Shown: positions 23,308-33,815, counted from the stretch's first letter. The stretch: DNA of 64,000 nt from Tubulanus polymorphus (GCF_964204645.1 NC_134029.1:13754850-13818849); one strand, 5' to 3'. The notes: a model not told the origin generated them from the sequence alone. Numbers and translations: made by a program.

Positions 23308-23481
23308 AGTAATTAGAAAAGTGGGGTTTCAGGCCAGAGGGCGTGAGGGCGAGACACCCCACTCATCACCACAAGTAATTTTTTTCCCTAATAAATGGGA
23401 GAGAGTGAGTTCCAACTAGAAAACAATAATGTCAATAAAAATCAATATTATTGTCAATATTGTAAAAAATACATCGATACA
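23308..23481. repeat. Left terminal inverted repeat of element 3
   Basis: It runs from AGTAATTAGAAAAGTGGGG through the shared promoter box and start codon into the first ~29 codons of PolB. The right copy spans 39753 back to about 39580. Confidence 0.85.
23361..23394 (+). promoter_or_regulatory. Class A promoter box before PolB
   Basis: The box ACTCATCACCACAAGTAATT, a T-run and CCCTAATAA lead directly into the ATG. The same box precedes the leftward genes at 28625, 38764, 39250 and 39666. Confidence 0.6.
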
Positions 23482-26400
23482 TCTCATAAAACACGACATG
23501 AAAAAACTGCAAATCATATAAAAAATGTAATAGATTTTGAAACTCCAGAAAATTCCAATGAAAGAAAAGAAAGATTAGAAAATATGAATGTGGATGAAAT
23601 AAAATGTGAAGTTTGTAATGAATTTATAGTAAAAAGGAATTATAATAGACATCTCGAATCACAAAAACATTATAAAAATTTGAGTAATAATGTTTTAGGA
23701 TTAGAATATTTTGATAATAAACCTCAACAAGTAAAAGAATCAACTTCAAAAACAAAATCCATTTCAAATAAACCTTACATGGAAAATGTTAGAAATTATA
23801 TTGATTCACTAGAAATAAAAGATACAATTGAAATCTTAGAAACATTACATAGTAAAATTGGTCCTGCAGCTATTATATTTAGATTTTTTAAAGGTACAAC
23901 AATAGAAGATTATAATAAATTTAATGAAATAATAGAAAAAATACTAGATTTGATAACAGATGTTGAATATCCAAAAATTAGTATCTCTGGGAAAGTAAGT
24001 TTTATAAAGTCAGAAGAAAAAATGGATTATAATATTCAAACACACTCTGAAGAAATAATTTCAAAAACACAAATAAAAGAGAAGTTAGAAAAAATATTAA
24101 ATGAATTTAAACGTCATATTGAAGAAAGATATTTTGAGGGTTCTGGCTTAACATTGAATGAAATTATATATTTAGATTTAAATGTTTATAATACAAAAAG
24201 GAATAAAACATCAAAAAGTAATAAAATGTTTAAAAATGATTCAAACTTTACAACAGAAAAGGATATTAAAGCATCATCTTATATCAAATTACCATTTACA
24301 ACAAAAGCAGTAATAAATATTCAAAATGAAGATAATAAATGTTTTCTATGGTCAATTATTAGTTGCTTACATCCAACAGAAGAACATGTTTATAGAATAA
24401 CAGATTACCGGAAATATGAAACATTATATAAAATTGATCAATATCCAGTAACTATAAAAATGATTCCTAAAATAGAAAAAGTTAATAATTTAAAAATAAA
24501 TGTATTCAAATTAATGCAATTACCAAAGACAAAAGGTGAAAATATTAAAGATTATACATTGGAAGCTTTATATTTAACAGAATATTATGATGATGAAAAT
24601 GCTATAGATTTGTTATATTACAAAAAAGATGAAAATGAACATTATATGTGGTTAAAACAAATTGATTTATTCTTTAGAACAACAGAAAGTGATCATCATC
24701 GTAAAATTTATCTATGTAGAAAATGTTTATCTAAATTTATGACTGAGAATACATTACTAAAACATAAAGAATTATGTGATAATAAAGATTTTTGTAAATT
24801 AATAATGCCAACAGAAAAAGATTATAAATTGAAATTTACTAATCATAAATTTAAAAATATTGTTCCATTTGTAATTTATGGGGATTTTGAATCGTTGAAT
24901 AAAGAATTAACTGATCAAGATAGAAAAGAAATATATAACAAAAAGCAATTATTAAAATCAATGGATAAAGGAAATGATTTAAATGAAGACATAATACAAG
25001 ACCCACCAATTATAAATACAATTAAAAAAGTTCATCAAAGAGCTGCTGCTTATGGAATTTATATAAAATCAAATTATCCCGAATTATATGAAAGTCAATA
25101 TATTTCTTTTATAGGTGAAAATGTAGTTAATTATTTTTGTGATAAAATTATTGAATTAGAAAGTGATTTTGCAAAATTATTAAACAAAAATAAAAGAATA
25201 GTTATGACAAAAGAAGATGAAATTGATTTTAATTATGCAACTCATTGTTGTTATTGTGAAAAACGTTTTTATTCATTTGATAAAAGAGTTAGAGATCATG
25301 ATCATTTGAATTCAAAATATCGTGGAGCTGCTCATGAAGATTGCAATTTACAAGCTAAAAAAGTAAATTTCGTACCAATATTATTTCATAATTTATCAGG
25401 ATATGATACCCATCTATTTATAAAACAATTATCGGGAAAATTGGGCGCAATTAATCAAGAAATAGAAGAATATAATGCTATGAACGAAGCAAATGTAAGA
25501 AAATATGATTTTAAACTATTAGCTAAAACATCTGAAAATTATATTTCATTTCAATTTGGTTGCATTAGATTTTTAGATTCTTATAGATTTCTAGCAAGTT
25601 CATTAGATAATTTATCAAAAAGTTTAGTTGATAATGATTTTATTATAACTCGATATTATTATCCAAATGACCAAGATTTTAAATTATTGAGATATAAAGG
25701 TTGCAATTCCTTATTCATTTTATAAAACACATGATGATTTTAATGTAACAGAATTATTAAAAGATCAATTTTATGATAAATTAAAAGAGGAGTATGTGAA
25801 AGACGAAGTTTTTGATAGAACATTAAATATTTGGAACCATTTTAAGATGACATATTTGAAAAGTTTAGAGAAGTTAATCTAAACCATTTTAATGTTGATC
25901 CTTGTTATTGCTACTCTAGTCCTGGTTTAACCTGGCAATGTGGTTTAAAATATACAAATGTAGAATTAGATTTATTAAAAGAACCAGATATAGTTTTATT
26001 ATTTGAAAAATCAATTAGAGGTGGAATTAGTGGTGTTATGGGAGATAGGTATTTTAAAGCAAATGATGAATATAAATTATTATATATTGACGCCAATAAT
26101 TTATATGGTTGGGCAATGATGCAACCTCAACCATATAAAAATTTTATATTAACAGAAGTTGAAAATGATGATAAAACTGATTGGGAAAGCGCAATTGCGA
26201 GTTTAAAAGATGAAGCACCAATTGGTTATTTCTTTGTAGTTGATTTAGAATATCCTGAAAATATAAAGTTTAAAACAAGAAACTTACCTTATTGCCCAGA
26301 ACATTTAACTGTAGATGATAGTTATTTAAGTGAATACCAGAAGAAAATAAAACCGAAAGATCATGTTTTTACAGAAAAATTAATACTTACTCAAAATAAT

Positions 26401-27339
26401 AAATACAATTATATTGTTCATTATAGAATGTTAAAATTTTATCTAAAACAAGGAATGAAATTAAAGAAAGTACATAGATATATTGAATTTAATCAATCGA
26501 AGTGGTTAGAAAAATATATAGATTTCAATACTCAACAGAGAACAATATCAAAAAATGATTTTGAGAAGGATTTTTTTAAGTTAATGAACAATGCATTTTA
26601 TGGAAAAACATGCGAAAATATTAGAAATAGAAATGATATTGAATTAGTGAATAATTATGAAAGATTAAGGCATTTACAATCAAGTCCTAGACATCTAGGA
26701 AATAAAAGATTTGAGGATTATTTGACCGCGGTAAAATTAAAAAGAACGTCAATGAAATTTAATAAACCAATATTTATTGGTTCGACTGTTTTAGAAATTT
26801 CAAAGCTATTGATGTATGAATTCTATTACAATGTATTACAACCTCATTTTGGAGAAAAACATATAGAAATCTTATATTTTGATACTGATGCGTACATATT
26901 AAAGATAAAAACTGATAACATAACAAAAGACTTAAAAACATTGAAACATTATTTTGATTTTAGTAATTACCCTAAAGATCATGAATTGTTTAGTAATGAT
27001 AATAAAAAGATTCCTGGTAAGTTTAAAGATGAATTAGGAGGTGATGAAATGATTGAATTTGTTGGGATAAGAAGTAAAATGTATAGTTATAGAACAAAAG
27101 ATCATGAAGCTAAAAAGTTAAAAGGAATAACAAAACATGTGGTTGATAAACATATAGAATTTCAAGATTATATAAAGTGTTTATATAAATCAATTGTAAT
27201 GAAACACAAAATGAATTGTTTAAGATCAGAAGATCATGAGATGTACATTAATGAAGTTGAAAAAACTAGTTTAAATCCATTTGATGATAAAAGGCATATT
27301 TTAGATGATGGTATAAAAACATTACCTTATGGCCATTAA
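23395..27339 (+). pseudogene. Protein-primed family B DNA polymerase (PolB), broken
   Basis: This would copy the linear element genome from a protein primer. The N-terminus has two C2H2 fingers (C20, C23, H35, H41; then CEVCNEFIVKRNYNRH), unusual additions. A third finger-like CRKC...H...C lies near 24715. Exo I (YGDFES) is near residue 494, an HNH-like zinc loop (VRDHDHLNSKYRGAAHEDC) near 632 and Exo II (HNLSGYDTHLF) near 665. Motifs A (YIDANNLYGWAM), B (KLMNNAFYGK) and C (YFDTDAY, 26874-26892) and SKMYSYR follow. Two frame changes (~25700, ~25850) interrupt it. The second coincides with loss of the Exo III (Y-x3-D) segment. The stop overlaps that of the next gene by 4 bp. Confidence 0.92.
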
Positions 27340-28625
27340 AACATAAAATCAATATCATCAAACTCGAAATCATTATTAGCTTCTTCATTTTCAGGTTCTT
27401 CTTCCATTCCATTTTTCTCATTTAAATAAAGTTCTATCTTGTTCCACATTTCATCTCGCTCTCTTTGTTTCTTTTTGTTTGTTAATTCATCAAATGGAAT
27501 TATAATATCTAGGTTTAAATAATTTACAATCTTATTTAAAAAAAATTCATAATTTATTGAATCTGTTATTCTATTTTCCAAATGATACATTAATATTTGT
27601 TTAAATATTTTTTTTATATTTTCCATATCTTCTTCTGTTAATTTAGGTTTTTCATAATAATCGTTTGATAATAAATATAAATACATTTTCTTTTGTTTTG
27701 TGTTACATGTTGGTGGAATAATTGTTTTTATAATATCTTTTTTAGTTATTTCGCCATTTTTATTTTCTATTATTTTCATTTTTTCAAGCCATTGCATATA
27801 TTCTGGTGTATGATCTTCTATAGAAAATATTTTAAAAATTTCATCAAGATAATTTAATTTTGGATCTATAAGAAAATTTCTAGTTTTTTCTTCATCCCAT
27901 AAATTCTTTTGCCATCCACAATCAACACAAAATAACACAGTACCTTCTTGTCTTAAGGTCGCATAAATACATTGTGGGCATTTTTGTTTATAATTTATTG
28001 GTAATAGATCTTCATTAAGCTCTTGGTATTTTCTTACGTTTTCTTTATGTTTTATTGTTCTATTATGTAGATTTGAATTACTTGTTGTAATAATCAATTT
28101 ACAATATTTACAATAATATGTTTTTCTTGTTAATTCATTATATTGTTTTTCTAACTTTTCAACTGTTTCTTCATTATCTGGTAACGTTTTCTCATATTTT
28201 ATTTTTTCTAATAAATTATTTTTTCTTTCATTGAATTCAGTTTCAAATTTATTAGAAATTTTATCTATATGTGCTTTACTAAATTGATGATTCTCCCAAT
28301 CTTCTATATTGTCAGGGCTATATTTTACTTGACAAGGCTCACAGAAATTATTCTTTACATTATTCTTGTTATAAAATAAGAAAGGTCTTTTCCAAATAAC
28401 TTCAGGTTCAACTTCAGCAGAATTACTATCAACATTAGCCATTGCGCCATTAATTCTACACTTCTCTGAATGTTTTTTAACATAATTTCTTGAGAATAAT
28501 TGATTACATTTTGGGCAGTTTATTTTAGGGGGTTTATAATTTTCATCATGTTTTTTCATATGTCGAGCCTTATTACTTTTTCTTAGAAGTTCACCACAAA
28601 TTTCACATGCTATCTTCTCGTCCAT
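27336..28625 (-). CDS. Zinc-finger/zinc-ribbon protein resembling late transcription factor VLTF3
   Basis: A 429-aa acidic-tailed protein. In order it has C2H2 fingers CEICGELLRKSNKARHMKKH and CPKCNQLFSRNYVKKHSEKC, then CEPC...H, then CKYC...H. A zinc ribbon CPQC-x13-CVDCGW follows near residue 222. An all-helical C-terminal domain ends in ...RERDEMWNKIELYL. The ribbon plus helical domain with the final 'D-x-x-W' segment resembles VLTF3 of poxviruses and other giant viruses, which activates late genes. This is recognition from memory and needs a profile search. It lies between PolB and the structural genes, with a class A promoter box. A broken homologue is in element 4 (45255-46138); elements 1 and 2 show none. 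Confidence 0.55.
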   Translation of the reverse strand: MDEKIACEICGELLRKSNKARHMKKHDENYKPPKINCPKCNQLFSRNYVKKHSEKCRINGAMANVDSNSAEVEPEVIWKRPFLFYNKNNVKNNFCEPCQVKYSPDNIEDWENHQFSKAHIDKISNKFETEFNERKNNLLEKIKYEKTLPDNEETVEKLEKQYNELTRKTYYCKYCKLIITTSNSNLHNRTIKHKENVRKYQELNEDLLPINYKQKCPQCIYATLRQEGTVLFCVDCGWQKNLWDEEKTRNFLIDPKLNYLDEIFKIFSIEDHTPEYMQWLEKMKIIENKNGEITKKDIIKTIIPPTCNTKQKKMYLYLLSNDYYEKPKLTEEDMENIKKIFKQILMYHLENRITDSINYEFFLNKIVNYLNLDIIIPFDELTNKKKQRERDEMWNKIELYLNEKNGMEEEPENEEANNDFEFDDIDFMF

Positions 28626-28682
28626 TTATTAGGGGAAAAAATTACTTGTGGTGATGAGTGTAATTTTTTTATGTTATAAATA
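28626..28682. promoter_or_regulatory. Divergent promoter, class A (-) and TAAAT-type (+)
   Basis: Only 57 bp separate the start codons of the VLTF3-like gene (-) and the fibre-like gene (+). The minus side carries CACTCATCACCACAAGTAATT and TAATAA before ATG. The plus side carries AATTTTTTTATGTTATAAATAATG. Confidence 0.55.
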
Positions 28683-29479
28683 ATGGTAGAATTAAAAGAA
28701 TACAGAATATTTGTTGATTCTAGAAAACTTATAAATTATAAATCTCATAATTTATTAGTACAATTAGATAGAGAATTTAAGAATTGTGTAGATTTAAAAT
28801 TAGTAAATATAAGTTTATGTAATTCTTTTTATAATATATCGGATAAAACTGATGAACATAGAAGCCTTCTTATTTTTGATAAACTTGAAAAAAAATGGAT
28901 TCAACTTATGCTTACACCAGGATTATATGATTTAGAAACATTAGAGCAAGAAATTAATAGAAAAGCTCGGATTAGATTAGGTAATGGTAATTCTAAATTT
29001 AATATTAAATTCATAAAAAGTGAGAGCTCTAATAAATTAAAATAAAGCTTGATGATGAACTTATTAAACTTGATAAATCTAATCCATTGATGACAAGAAG
29101 ACATACTTACACAGCAAAAAAACCTATAGCTAAACTATTAGGAATTACTCCAAATCAATTTGGTGGAAACAAACACGGTAACTCAAATATAATACCTTTT
29201 ACACACTTTTATATTTATTGCAATTTAATCGATCCTACAAAAACATTCGAAGCAACTAAAGATACAACATGTAATTCTAGTATATTAAACATTTTACCAT
29301 TGAAGAATGTTAAACAATTTGGAACGCAAATAAATTATAATTTAGCTGAATGTGATTTTAAACCTTGCATTCCTCATTTTAATAATTTTAGATTAGAAAT
29401 TAGAAATCATAATGGATACTTAATTGATTTAAATAACTTTCCTGTGATATATGAATTAGTTATAAGATGTAGAGAGTAA
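28683..29479 (+). pseudogene. Fibre/minor-capsid-like protein, one frameshift (element 3)
   Basis: About 265 codons in two open parts, 28683-29045 and 29087-29479. A single-base loss in an A-run near 29035-29040 separates them. Landmarks are YRIFVDSRKL, NSFYNIS, PGLYDLETLEQEIN, KLLGI, THFYIYCNLIDPTK and EIRNHNGYLIDLNNFPVIYE. This order of beta-rich motifs recurs in uncharacterised proteins of animal Polinton relatives. I infer a virion surface or minor capsid role. Elements 1 and 4 have broken homologues. Confidence 0.6.
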
Positions 29480-29495
29480 TTTTTTCATTATATAA
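29480..29495 (+). promoter_or_regulatory. TAAAT-type promoter
   Basis: TTTTTTCATTATATAA runs directly into ATG, giving TATAAATG. The T-run lies ~10 bases upstream. It is the entire intergenic space. Confidence 0.5.
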
Positions 29496-29852
29496 ATGAA
29501 TATAACTGTTGGACCGAGTATATGTTTTGGATTTGATTTTAAACATGGTAAAGAAATGAAATTTAACATTAATGATGTAATAACACATATCAAAAATGTT
29601 GTATTTTCTAATGAAACAACATTTGAGTATGAAACAACAATAGATAAAGAAACTTTAAATGTAGAAAAGATTACTAATTTAATTAGAGAATCTTTAAGAT
29701 TTTATGAATTAGATGAAGATTTTATAATCGATGATATTAAGAAAATAATAATTGAAATATATACAAATGAAACTAGTAATAAAATAAATGTTGAATTAAT
29801 CATCACTAAGTTAAATAAATATTTTGATGATAGTAATTTTTTTGATAAATAA
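29496..29852 (+). CDS. Conserved 118-aa protein, function unknown
   Basis: It begins MNITVGPSICFGFDFKHG. The first ~15 residues are hydrophobic/Gly-rich and the rest is acidic and helical, ending KYFDDSNFFDK. Homologues lie at the same place in elements 1 and 4, so it is a real gene of this lineage. The next start codon follows its stop codon without a gap (TAAATG). Confidence 0.65.
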   Translation: MNITVGPSICFGFDFKHGKEMKFNINDVITHIKNVVFSNETTFEYETTIDKETLNVEKITNLIRESLRFYELDEDFIIDDIKKIIIEIYTNETSNKINVELIITKLNKYFDDSNFFDK

Positions 29853-30074
29853 ATGAGTGATAATAAGTGGATAATAACTGGATTATATAATGGCGCATTA
29901 CTATCAGTTGGAACTGTTGGTTATTCAATGGTATTAAAAAAAGTATTCAAAATGGGAAGTGTTAATGTTGATAGATTTGATATAAATGATATTTTGAAAT
30001 TAACATTAGCAGTTACTTTATCTAATTTAACTATTGATTATTTGGAAAAACAAAAATATATTCCTCCCATATAA
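29853..30074 (+). CDS. Small two-helix membrane protein (73 aa)
   Basis: Two hydrophobic helices (about residues 8-28 and 47-62) flank the motif GSVNVDRFDINDILKLTLA. The C-terminus is YLEKQKYIPPI. The pattern 'LYN.AL...G.VGYS...L.DI..L......T.DYL.KQ...PP' is one I associate with conserved small proteins of animal Polinton-like elements. A virion membrane or holin-like role is possible but unproven. Confidence 0.6.
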   Translation: MSDNKWIITGLYNGALLSVGTVGYSMVLKKVFKMGSVNVDRFDINDILKLTLAVTLSNLTIDYLEKQKYIPPI

Positions 30075-30098
30075 ATGCATAATTTTTTTGCTAAATAA
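30075..30098 (+). promoter_or_regulatory. TAAAT-type promoter
   Basis: AATTTTTTTGCTAAATAA leads directly into ATG (AAATAAATG). The same sequence occurs before the element 1 and element 4 homologues. Confidence 0.5.
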
Positions 30099-30521
30099 AT
30101 GGCTTCTGCAATTATAACTATTATAGGATCAGCAATAGTTAACGCTTTAGCATTTACTGGTGGTGGATATTTATTTAAACATATTGATAAAAATAGTTCA
30201 TTAGGAGAACAAAGAAGACATAATTTAGCGTTAGAGAAATACAATAAAGCAGCAGAAGAATATAGAGAAAAAAGACAAAACTATATGGATTACATCAATA
30301 AAGAATTATATGATCAGAAGATTTCACACAGAGATTTTCAATCAGTTGATGATGCAATGAGTTTATATAACGCAGTAACCAATAAAGAAAAATTACATCT
30401 ATACAAACCTAAATTATCAGATTATTATACCCCAAGTAAAGAACAACAGAAATATGAAATAATTTGGATTTTAGGTGGAACAGTTATTGTTATATTTGTT
30501 GCTTATAAGTTTACTAATTAG
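30099..30521 (+). CDS. Two-TM protein with charged helical core (140 aa)
   Basis: The N-terminal membrane segment (residues 3-25, AIITIIGSAIVNALAFTGGG) is followed by a long charged helix LALEKYNKAAEEYREKRQNY, the motif ISHRDFQSVDDAM and 'YTPSKEQQ'. A C-terminal membrane segment (WILGGTVIVIFVAYKF) closes it. The family is conserved in element order and sequence across all three copies. Topology suggests an inner-membrane or tail-tape-like virion part; that is inference. Confidence 0.65.
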   Translation: MASAIITIIGSAIVNALAFTGGGYLFKHIDKNSSLGEQRRHNLALEKYNKAAEEYREKRQNYMDYINKELYDQKISHRDFQSVDDAMSLYNAVTNKEKLHLYKPKLSDYYTPSKEQQKYEIIWILGGTVIVIFVAYKFTN

Positions 30522-30540
30522 TAATTTTTATTCTAAATAA
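30522..30540 (+). promoter_or_regulatory. TAAAT-type promoter
   Basis: TAATTTTTATTCTAAATAA lies directly before ATG and spans the whole gap between genes. Confidence 0.45.
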
Positions 30541-30975
30541 ATGGAAGATAAAGTTGATAGTATTGATATTATTCCTCATGATATAAATAAAACTAAATTA
30601 AAAACATATTTAGAAAAACAAATATTAGAATTCGAAAGTGACTTAAAGATAAAAAAGAAAAAATATTTAAAAAGTAAAATTATATATTATTTGATTATCA
30701 GTGGTTCGGTTACAATTAGTTCTGTAATAACATTTCTAGCAATATTCAGTCCATTAACACCTTTAGCTATATCAATTGGTGTATTAGGATTAAGTTCAAG
30801 TGTTTTAACTGGTATAAGTTCAAAATTAAATATAAAAAGTAATAAAGAAAAAATCAAAACTAATATAAAAGAAATAAATAAATTAAAGAACACACTAGAT
30901 TATATAATAAGTTTAAATGGTCATATAACGGTTGAAGAACAAGATAAATTATTAAAAGAATTAATAAATTATTAA
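30541..30975 (+). CDS. Coiled-coil protein with hydrophobic hairpin (144 aa)
   Basis: An N-terminal charged helix (to ~residue 45) precedes two adjacent hydrophobic helices (about residues 49-100, SGSVTISSVITFLAIF and SIGVLGLSSSVL). A second charged helix rich in Lys/Ile and an acidic C-terminus follow. The layout is a hairpin membrane insertion between coiled coils. Function unknown. Homologues in elements 1 and 4 are broken. Confidence 0.6.
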   Translation: MEDKVDSIDIIPHDINKTKLKTYLEKQILEFESDLKIKKKKYLKSKIIYYLIISGSVTISSVITFLAIFSPLTPLAISIGVLGLSSSVLTGISSKLNIKSNKEKIKTNIKEINKLKNTLDYIISLNGHITVEEQDKLLKELINY

Positions 30976-30991
30976 TTTTTTAGTTATATAA
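30976..30991 (+). promoter_or_regulatory. TAAAT-type promoter
   Basis: TTTTTTAGTTATATAA leads directly into ATG. Confidence 0.5.
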
Positions 30992-32320
30992 ATGGGGTTT
31001 CCAAAAGCTTTCCAATATAATAAATCAATTAAATATAATATTCCGGCAATAGATTTTAAGAAAAATATTACATATAAAAATATAGTTTTAAATTCATTAA
31101 CTAATTTAGAAATTTATGTTAATGAATCACAGTTTTTTATTTCTAAAATGGAAAATATATTTAATACATATGAAGTTACTTTTACTCGAGATGAATATCA
31201 TAAATATAAAGTAAAATCTAATATGAAGTATTGGCAGAACCAATTAAATTTTGCTGTTTATTGTGCAACAACAGGATGTGGAATAAGTTGGAATGATCAT
31301 TTAAATAACTTAGATAAAAATTTGAAGTATTCTGATTTAAAATTAATTCACACAATATTTAGATTTCACACATATTTTCAAATCAGAATAATATTAAATG
31401 AATTAGAATGTCCTTTACCCGGGTCTAAATATTTTAAAGAATTGGATAATAATATTAATATATCCAAGTTTTATAAAATATGTAATGAATTTAATATAAA
31501 TATTAATTCCGATTTCAGAGCGCATGGTAAATTGCAAGGTGTTGGTGAAGAGTTTGAAATAAAAAGAATTGATTATATTCATAGAATTTCAGCTTATCAT
31601 AATTATAAAATTGATAATAATAATGGTTGGGTTAATTTCATTTTAGAAAATGGTGAAGGTTTTACAAAATCAGGTATACAAAGAATAAATCAATCTATTA
31701 GAATTTATTTGATATGTATTTTAGGCGCTCAAGTTGAAACAAGATCCCCAATAATTGGAAATGATAACACTTCATTTGATGCGCAGAAACAGTTTAAAGT
31801 TTTATTTGAAGATTCAATTCATAATGATAAAAATAGATCGATTCCAGAAAACATTATAAGATATCAAAATTATTTAGATAAATCTCATGTAAGACTTAAT
31901 TATTGTATAGGCCCTAATCTATTAATTATTTCTAATGATTTAGTATTAAAGATGGGAAACATAATTGGTTATAATAATCTAATTAAAACTGCAACAATAA
32001 ATAATTCATTTGGGTTAAATGATATAAATAAAAAGATTATTACTGCTCCAAAATTAATGGAAGGTGAAAAAAATAAAAAACACATTCAATCAACTGAAAC
32101 TAAAACTAAGAATATTAAATTAAATAATGATTCTAAAATAAAAGATTATAATACATCAGAAAATATTAGAACTGATAATGGTGTCATATGGCACCCACAC
32201 GGTGATATTCAACATGATGTAATTAAACTAAATGATGATAATAAATTCCATGAAAATACTAAATTAGCTATAACTTGTATAGGAATTGTTATAGGAGGAA
32301 TATTATATTTCAAATTTTAA
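30992..32320 (+). CDS. Conserved 442-aa Polinton protein with C-terminal membrane anchor
   Basis: I recognise the family but not a proven function. Hallmarks are LNFAVYCATTGCGISWNDHL (near residue 87), FRFHTYFQIRIIL-NELECPLPG, the 'GFTKSGIQRINQSIRIYLICILGAQVETRS' block (near 225-255) and 'FDAQKQFK'. The last ~17 residues form a membrane helix (ITCIGIVIGGILYFKF). Similar proteins occur in many cnidarian and other invertebrate Polinton-type loci from memory. It is probably a virion protein anchored in or under a membrane. The element 4 copy is split by an insertion. Confidence 0.65.
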   Translation: MGFPKAFQYNKSIKYNIPAIDFKKNITYKNIVLNSLTNLEIYVNESQFFISKMENIFNTYEVTFTRDEYHKYKVKSNMKYWQNQLNFAVYCATTGCGISWNDHLNNLDKNLKYSDLKLIHTIFRFHTYFQIRIILNELECPLPGSKYFKELDNNINISKFYKICNEFNININSDFRAHGKLQGVGEEFEIKRIDYIHRISAYHNYKIDNNNGWVNFILENGEGFTKSGIQRINQSIRIYLICILGAQVETRSPIIGNDNTSFDAQKQFKVLFEDSIHNDKNRSIPENIIRYQNYLDKSHVRLNYCIGPNLLIISNDLVLKMGNIIGYNNLIKTATINNSFGLNDINKKIITAPKLMEGEKNKKHIQSTETKTKNIKLNNDSKIKDYNTSENIRTDNGVIWHPHGDIQHDVIKLNDDNKFHENTKLAITCIGIVIGGILYFKF

Positions 32321-32336
32321 TTTTTTTATTATATAA
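32321..32336 (+). promoter_or_regulatory. TAAAT-type promoter deciding the start
   Basis: TTTTTTTATTATATAA directly before ATG at 32337 marks the true start of the next gene, although an in-frame stop follows 39 codons later. Confidence 0.5.
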
Positions 32337-33791
32337 ATGGATGTAGAAGGTGGAGAAGATATTGGAATGGATCCTTTTGATGAACCTAACATAACTGATG
32401 AACAACCACCTGATTTTGTTGAAACAAGTTTTAATGATGGTAATGAACCAGTATAAAACAATAATTTAAATATGCCTGATTATATTAAAAATGCTGAATC
32501 ACAATTAAATCCTGAAAATTTAGACCCAGATTTAGTAAAACAAGATTTAGATAATTTAAACAAAATACCTAAATTAGAAGATTTAATTGAAAAATCTAAT
32601 TTTAACATAAATGATGAAGACGTTGGACTTTTAGCAGATCAATTAAAATTTTTAGATAATGGTAAATGTTATTATCGTTTGAAAGGTGATTATTATATTG
32701 ATATCACTTATAAAAATAATAAAAATAAAATATTATCAGAATCAACTTTAGAAAAATTAAAACCAGATAGAATTAAAATAATAAGTAATAGTAATGAAAT
32801 AACTGATGTTACACAAAAAGAAATAGATGATAATATAGATGTATTTAAACAAAGAATTAATGAATTATTTGAAATAATCAAAAAGAAATCAGAAACAGAA
32901 ACAACTTCTGAACAGAATATAACTTCCAAAAATAGTAAACATAGATCAAATAAAGTTCCAATTGAAAAACTTTTACCGAATGGATTACTTGATGCAACAG
33001 ATCAAGAATTAGAAGATTTAGATATATTTTCTGATAAAGCAATTAGAGAAATTATTAGTATAAGACTTGCATCTGATAAAATTGCACATAATAAAAGTAT
33101 AAGAGATTTTAAAATTAGAACTTTAGAAAAAGAATTAACTGATAAAAATAAAGAAATAGAACAACTAAAGTCTGATTTAGATCATCAAGTAATTGATGAA
33201 ATAGAATATAGGCAAAAAGAATTACGTTTAGAAAAAGAAAAAGATGATTTAGAATATAACATAGAATTTCAGAAAGAAGAAATTAAATTATTATTAAAAT
33301 CATATGATTATAATATTAATAGATTAAAAGTTATTTTTAAAGATTTGTTGATTAAACCAAATTCTGAAATATAATTAAAAGATAGAATAAGATTATTATT
33401 TAAATTAGAAGGAATAACAATTCTTTCAATTCTAACAGCTGTAACTATGTTATTTACAACAATTGGTTTAGCAATATCAAATGCTTTGAAATCTACTCCT
33501 ACTCCCAATAAACCAGATAAACCTCCGGAAAATAATTCTATACAAGATAAAGTTAAAGATGGTTTAAAGAAATTAGCAAAATATTTATGGGAACTATCTA
33601 AAAAATCTGCTGCAGCACTACCAGGAGTTATTGCTTCAATTGTTGGTTTTGTTTTAAAATCTGCAGGAAACATTATTAACTTTGCTGCTGAATATATTAT
33701 TTTATTTTTAATCACAGTTGTAAGTGCTATTATTTTTGGGTTAGTGAATATGATATCAAAAAAATATCAAGTAAACCATGATAAAAAATAA
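32337..33791 (+). pseudogene. Acidic coiled-coil protein with membrane tail, two nonsense codons
   Basis: One frame runs from 32337 to 33791 (~484 codons) but is cut by TAA at 32454-32456 and 33372-33374. The element 4 copy has sense codons at both places, so these are mutations. The N-terminus is acidic (MDVEGGEDIGMDPFDEP). The middle has a globular part with YYRLKGDYYIDITYKN and a coiled coil (about 33105-33330). The tail is hydrophobic, KKSAAALPGVIASIVGF and a long membrane helix. It may be a scaffold or internal membrane protein of the virion (inference). Downstream start-capable frames are 32472 and 33447. Confidence 0.75.
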
Positions 33792-33815
33792 ATGATTAAT
33801 TTTTTTGTTTAATAA
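33792..33815 (+). promoter_or_regulatory. TAAAT-type promoter before capsid gene
   Basis: ATTAATTTTTTTGTTTAATAA leads directly into ATG. The element 1 copy has the same structure. Confidence 0.5.

Noticed and set aside
25690-25925. Programmed frameshifting in PolB
   Set aside because: The second frame change coincides with loss of a conserved exonuclease segment, and the element 2 copy is open in the normal frame at the first site; mutation is simpler.
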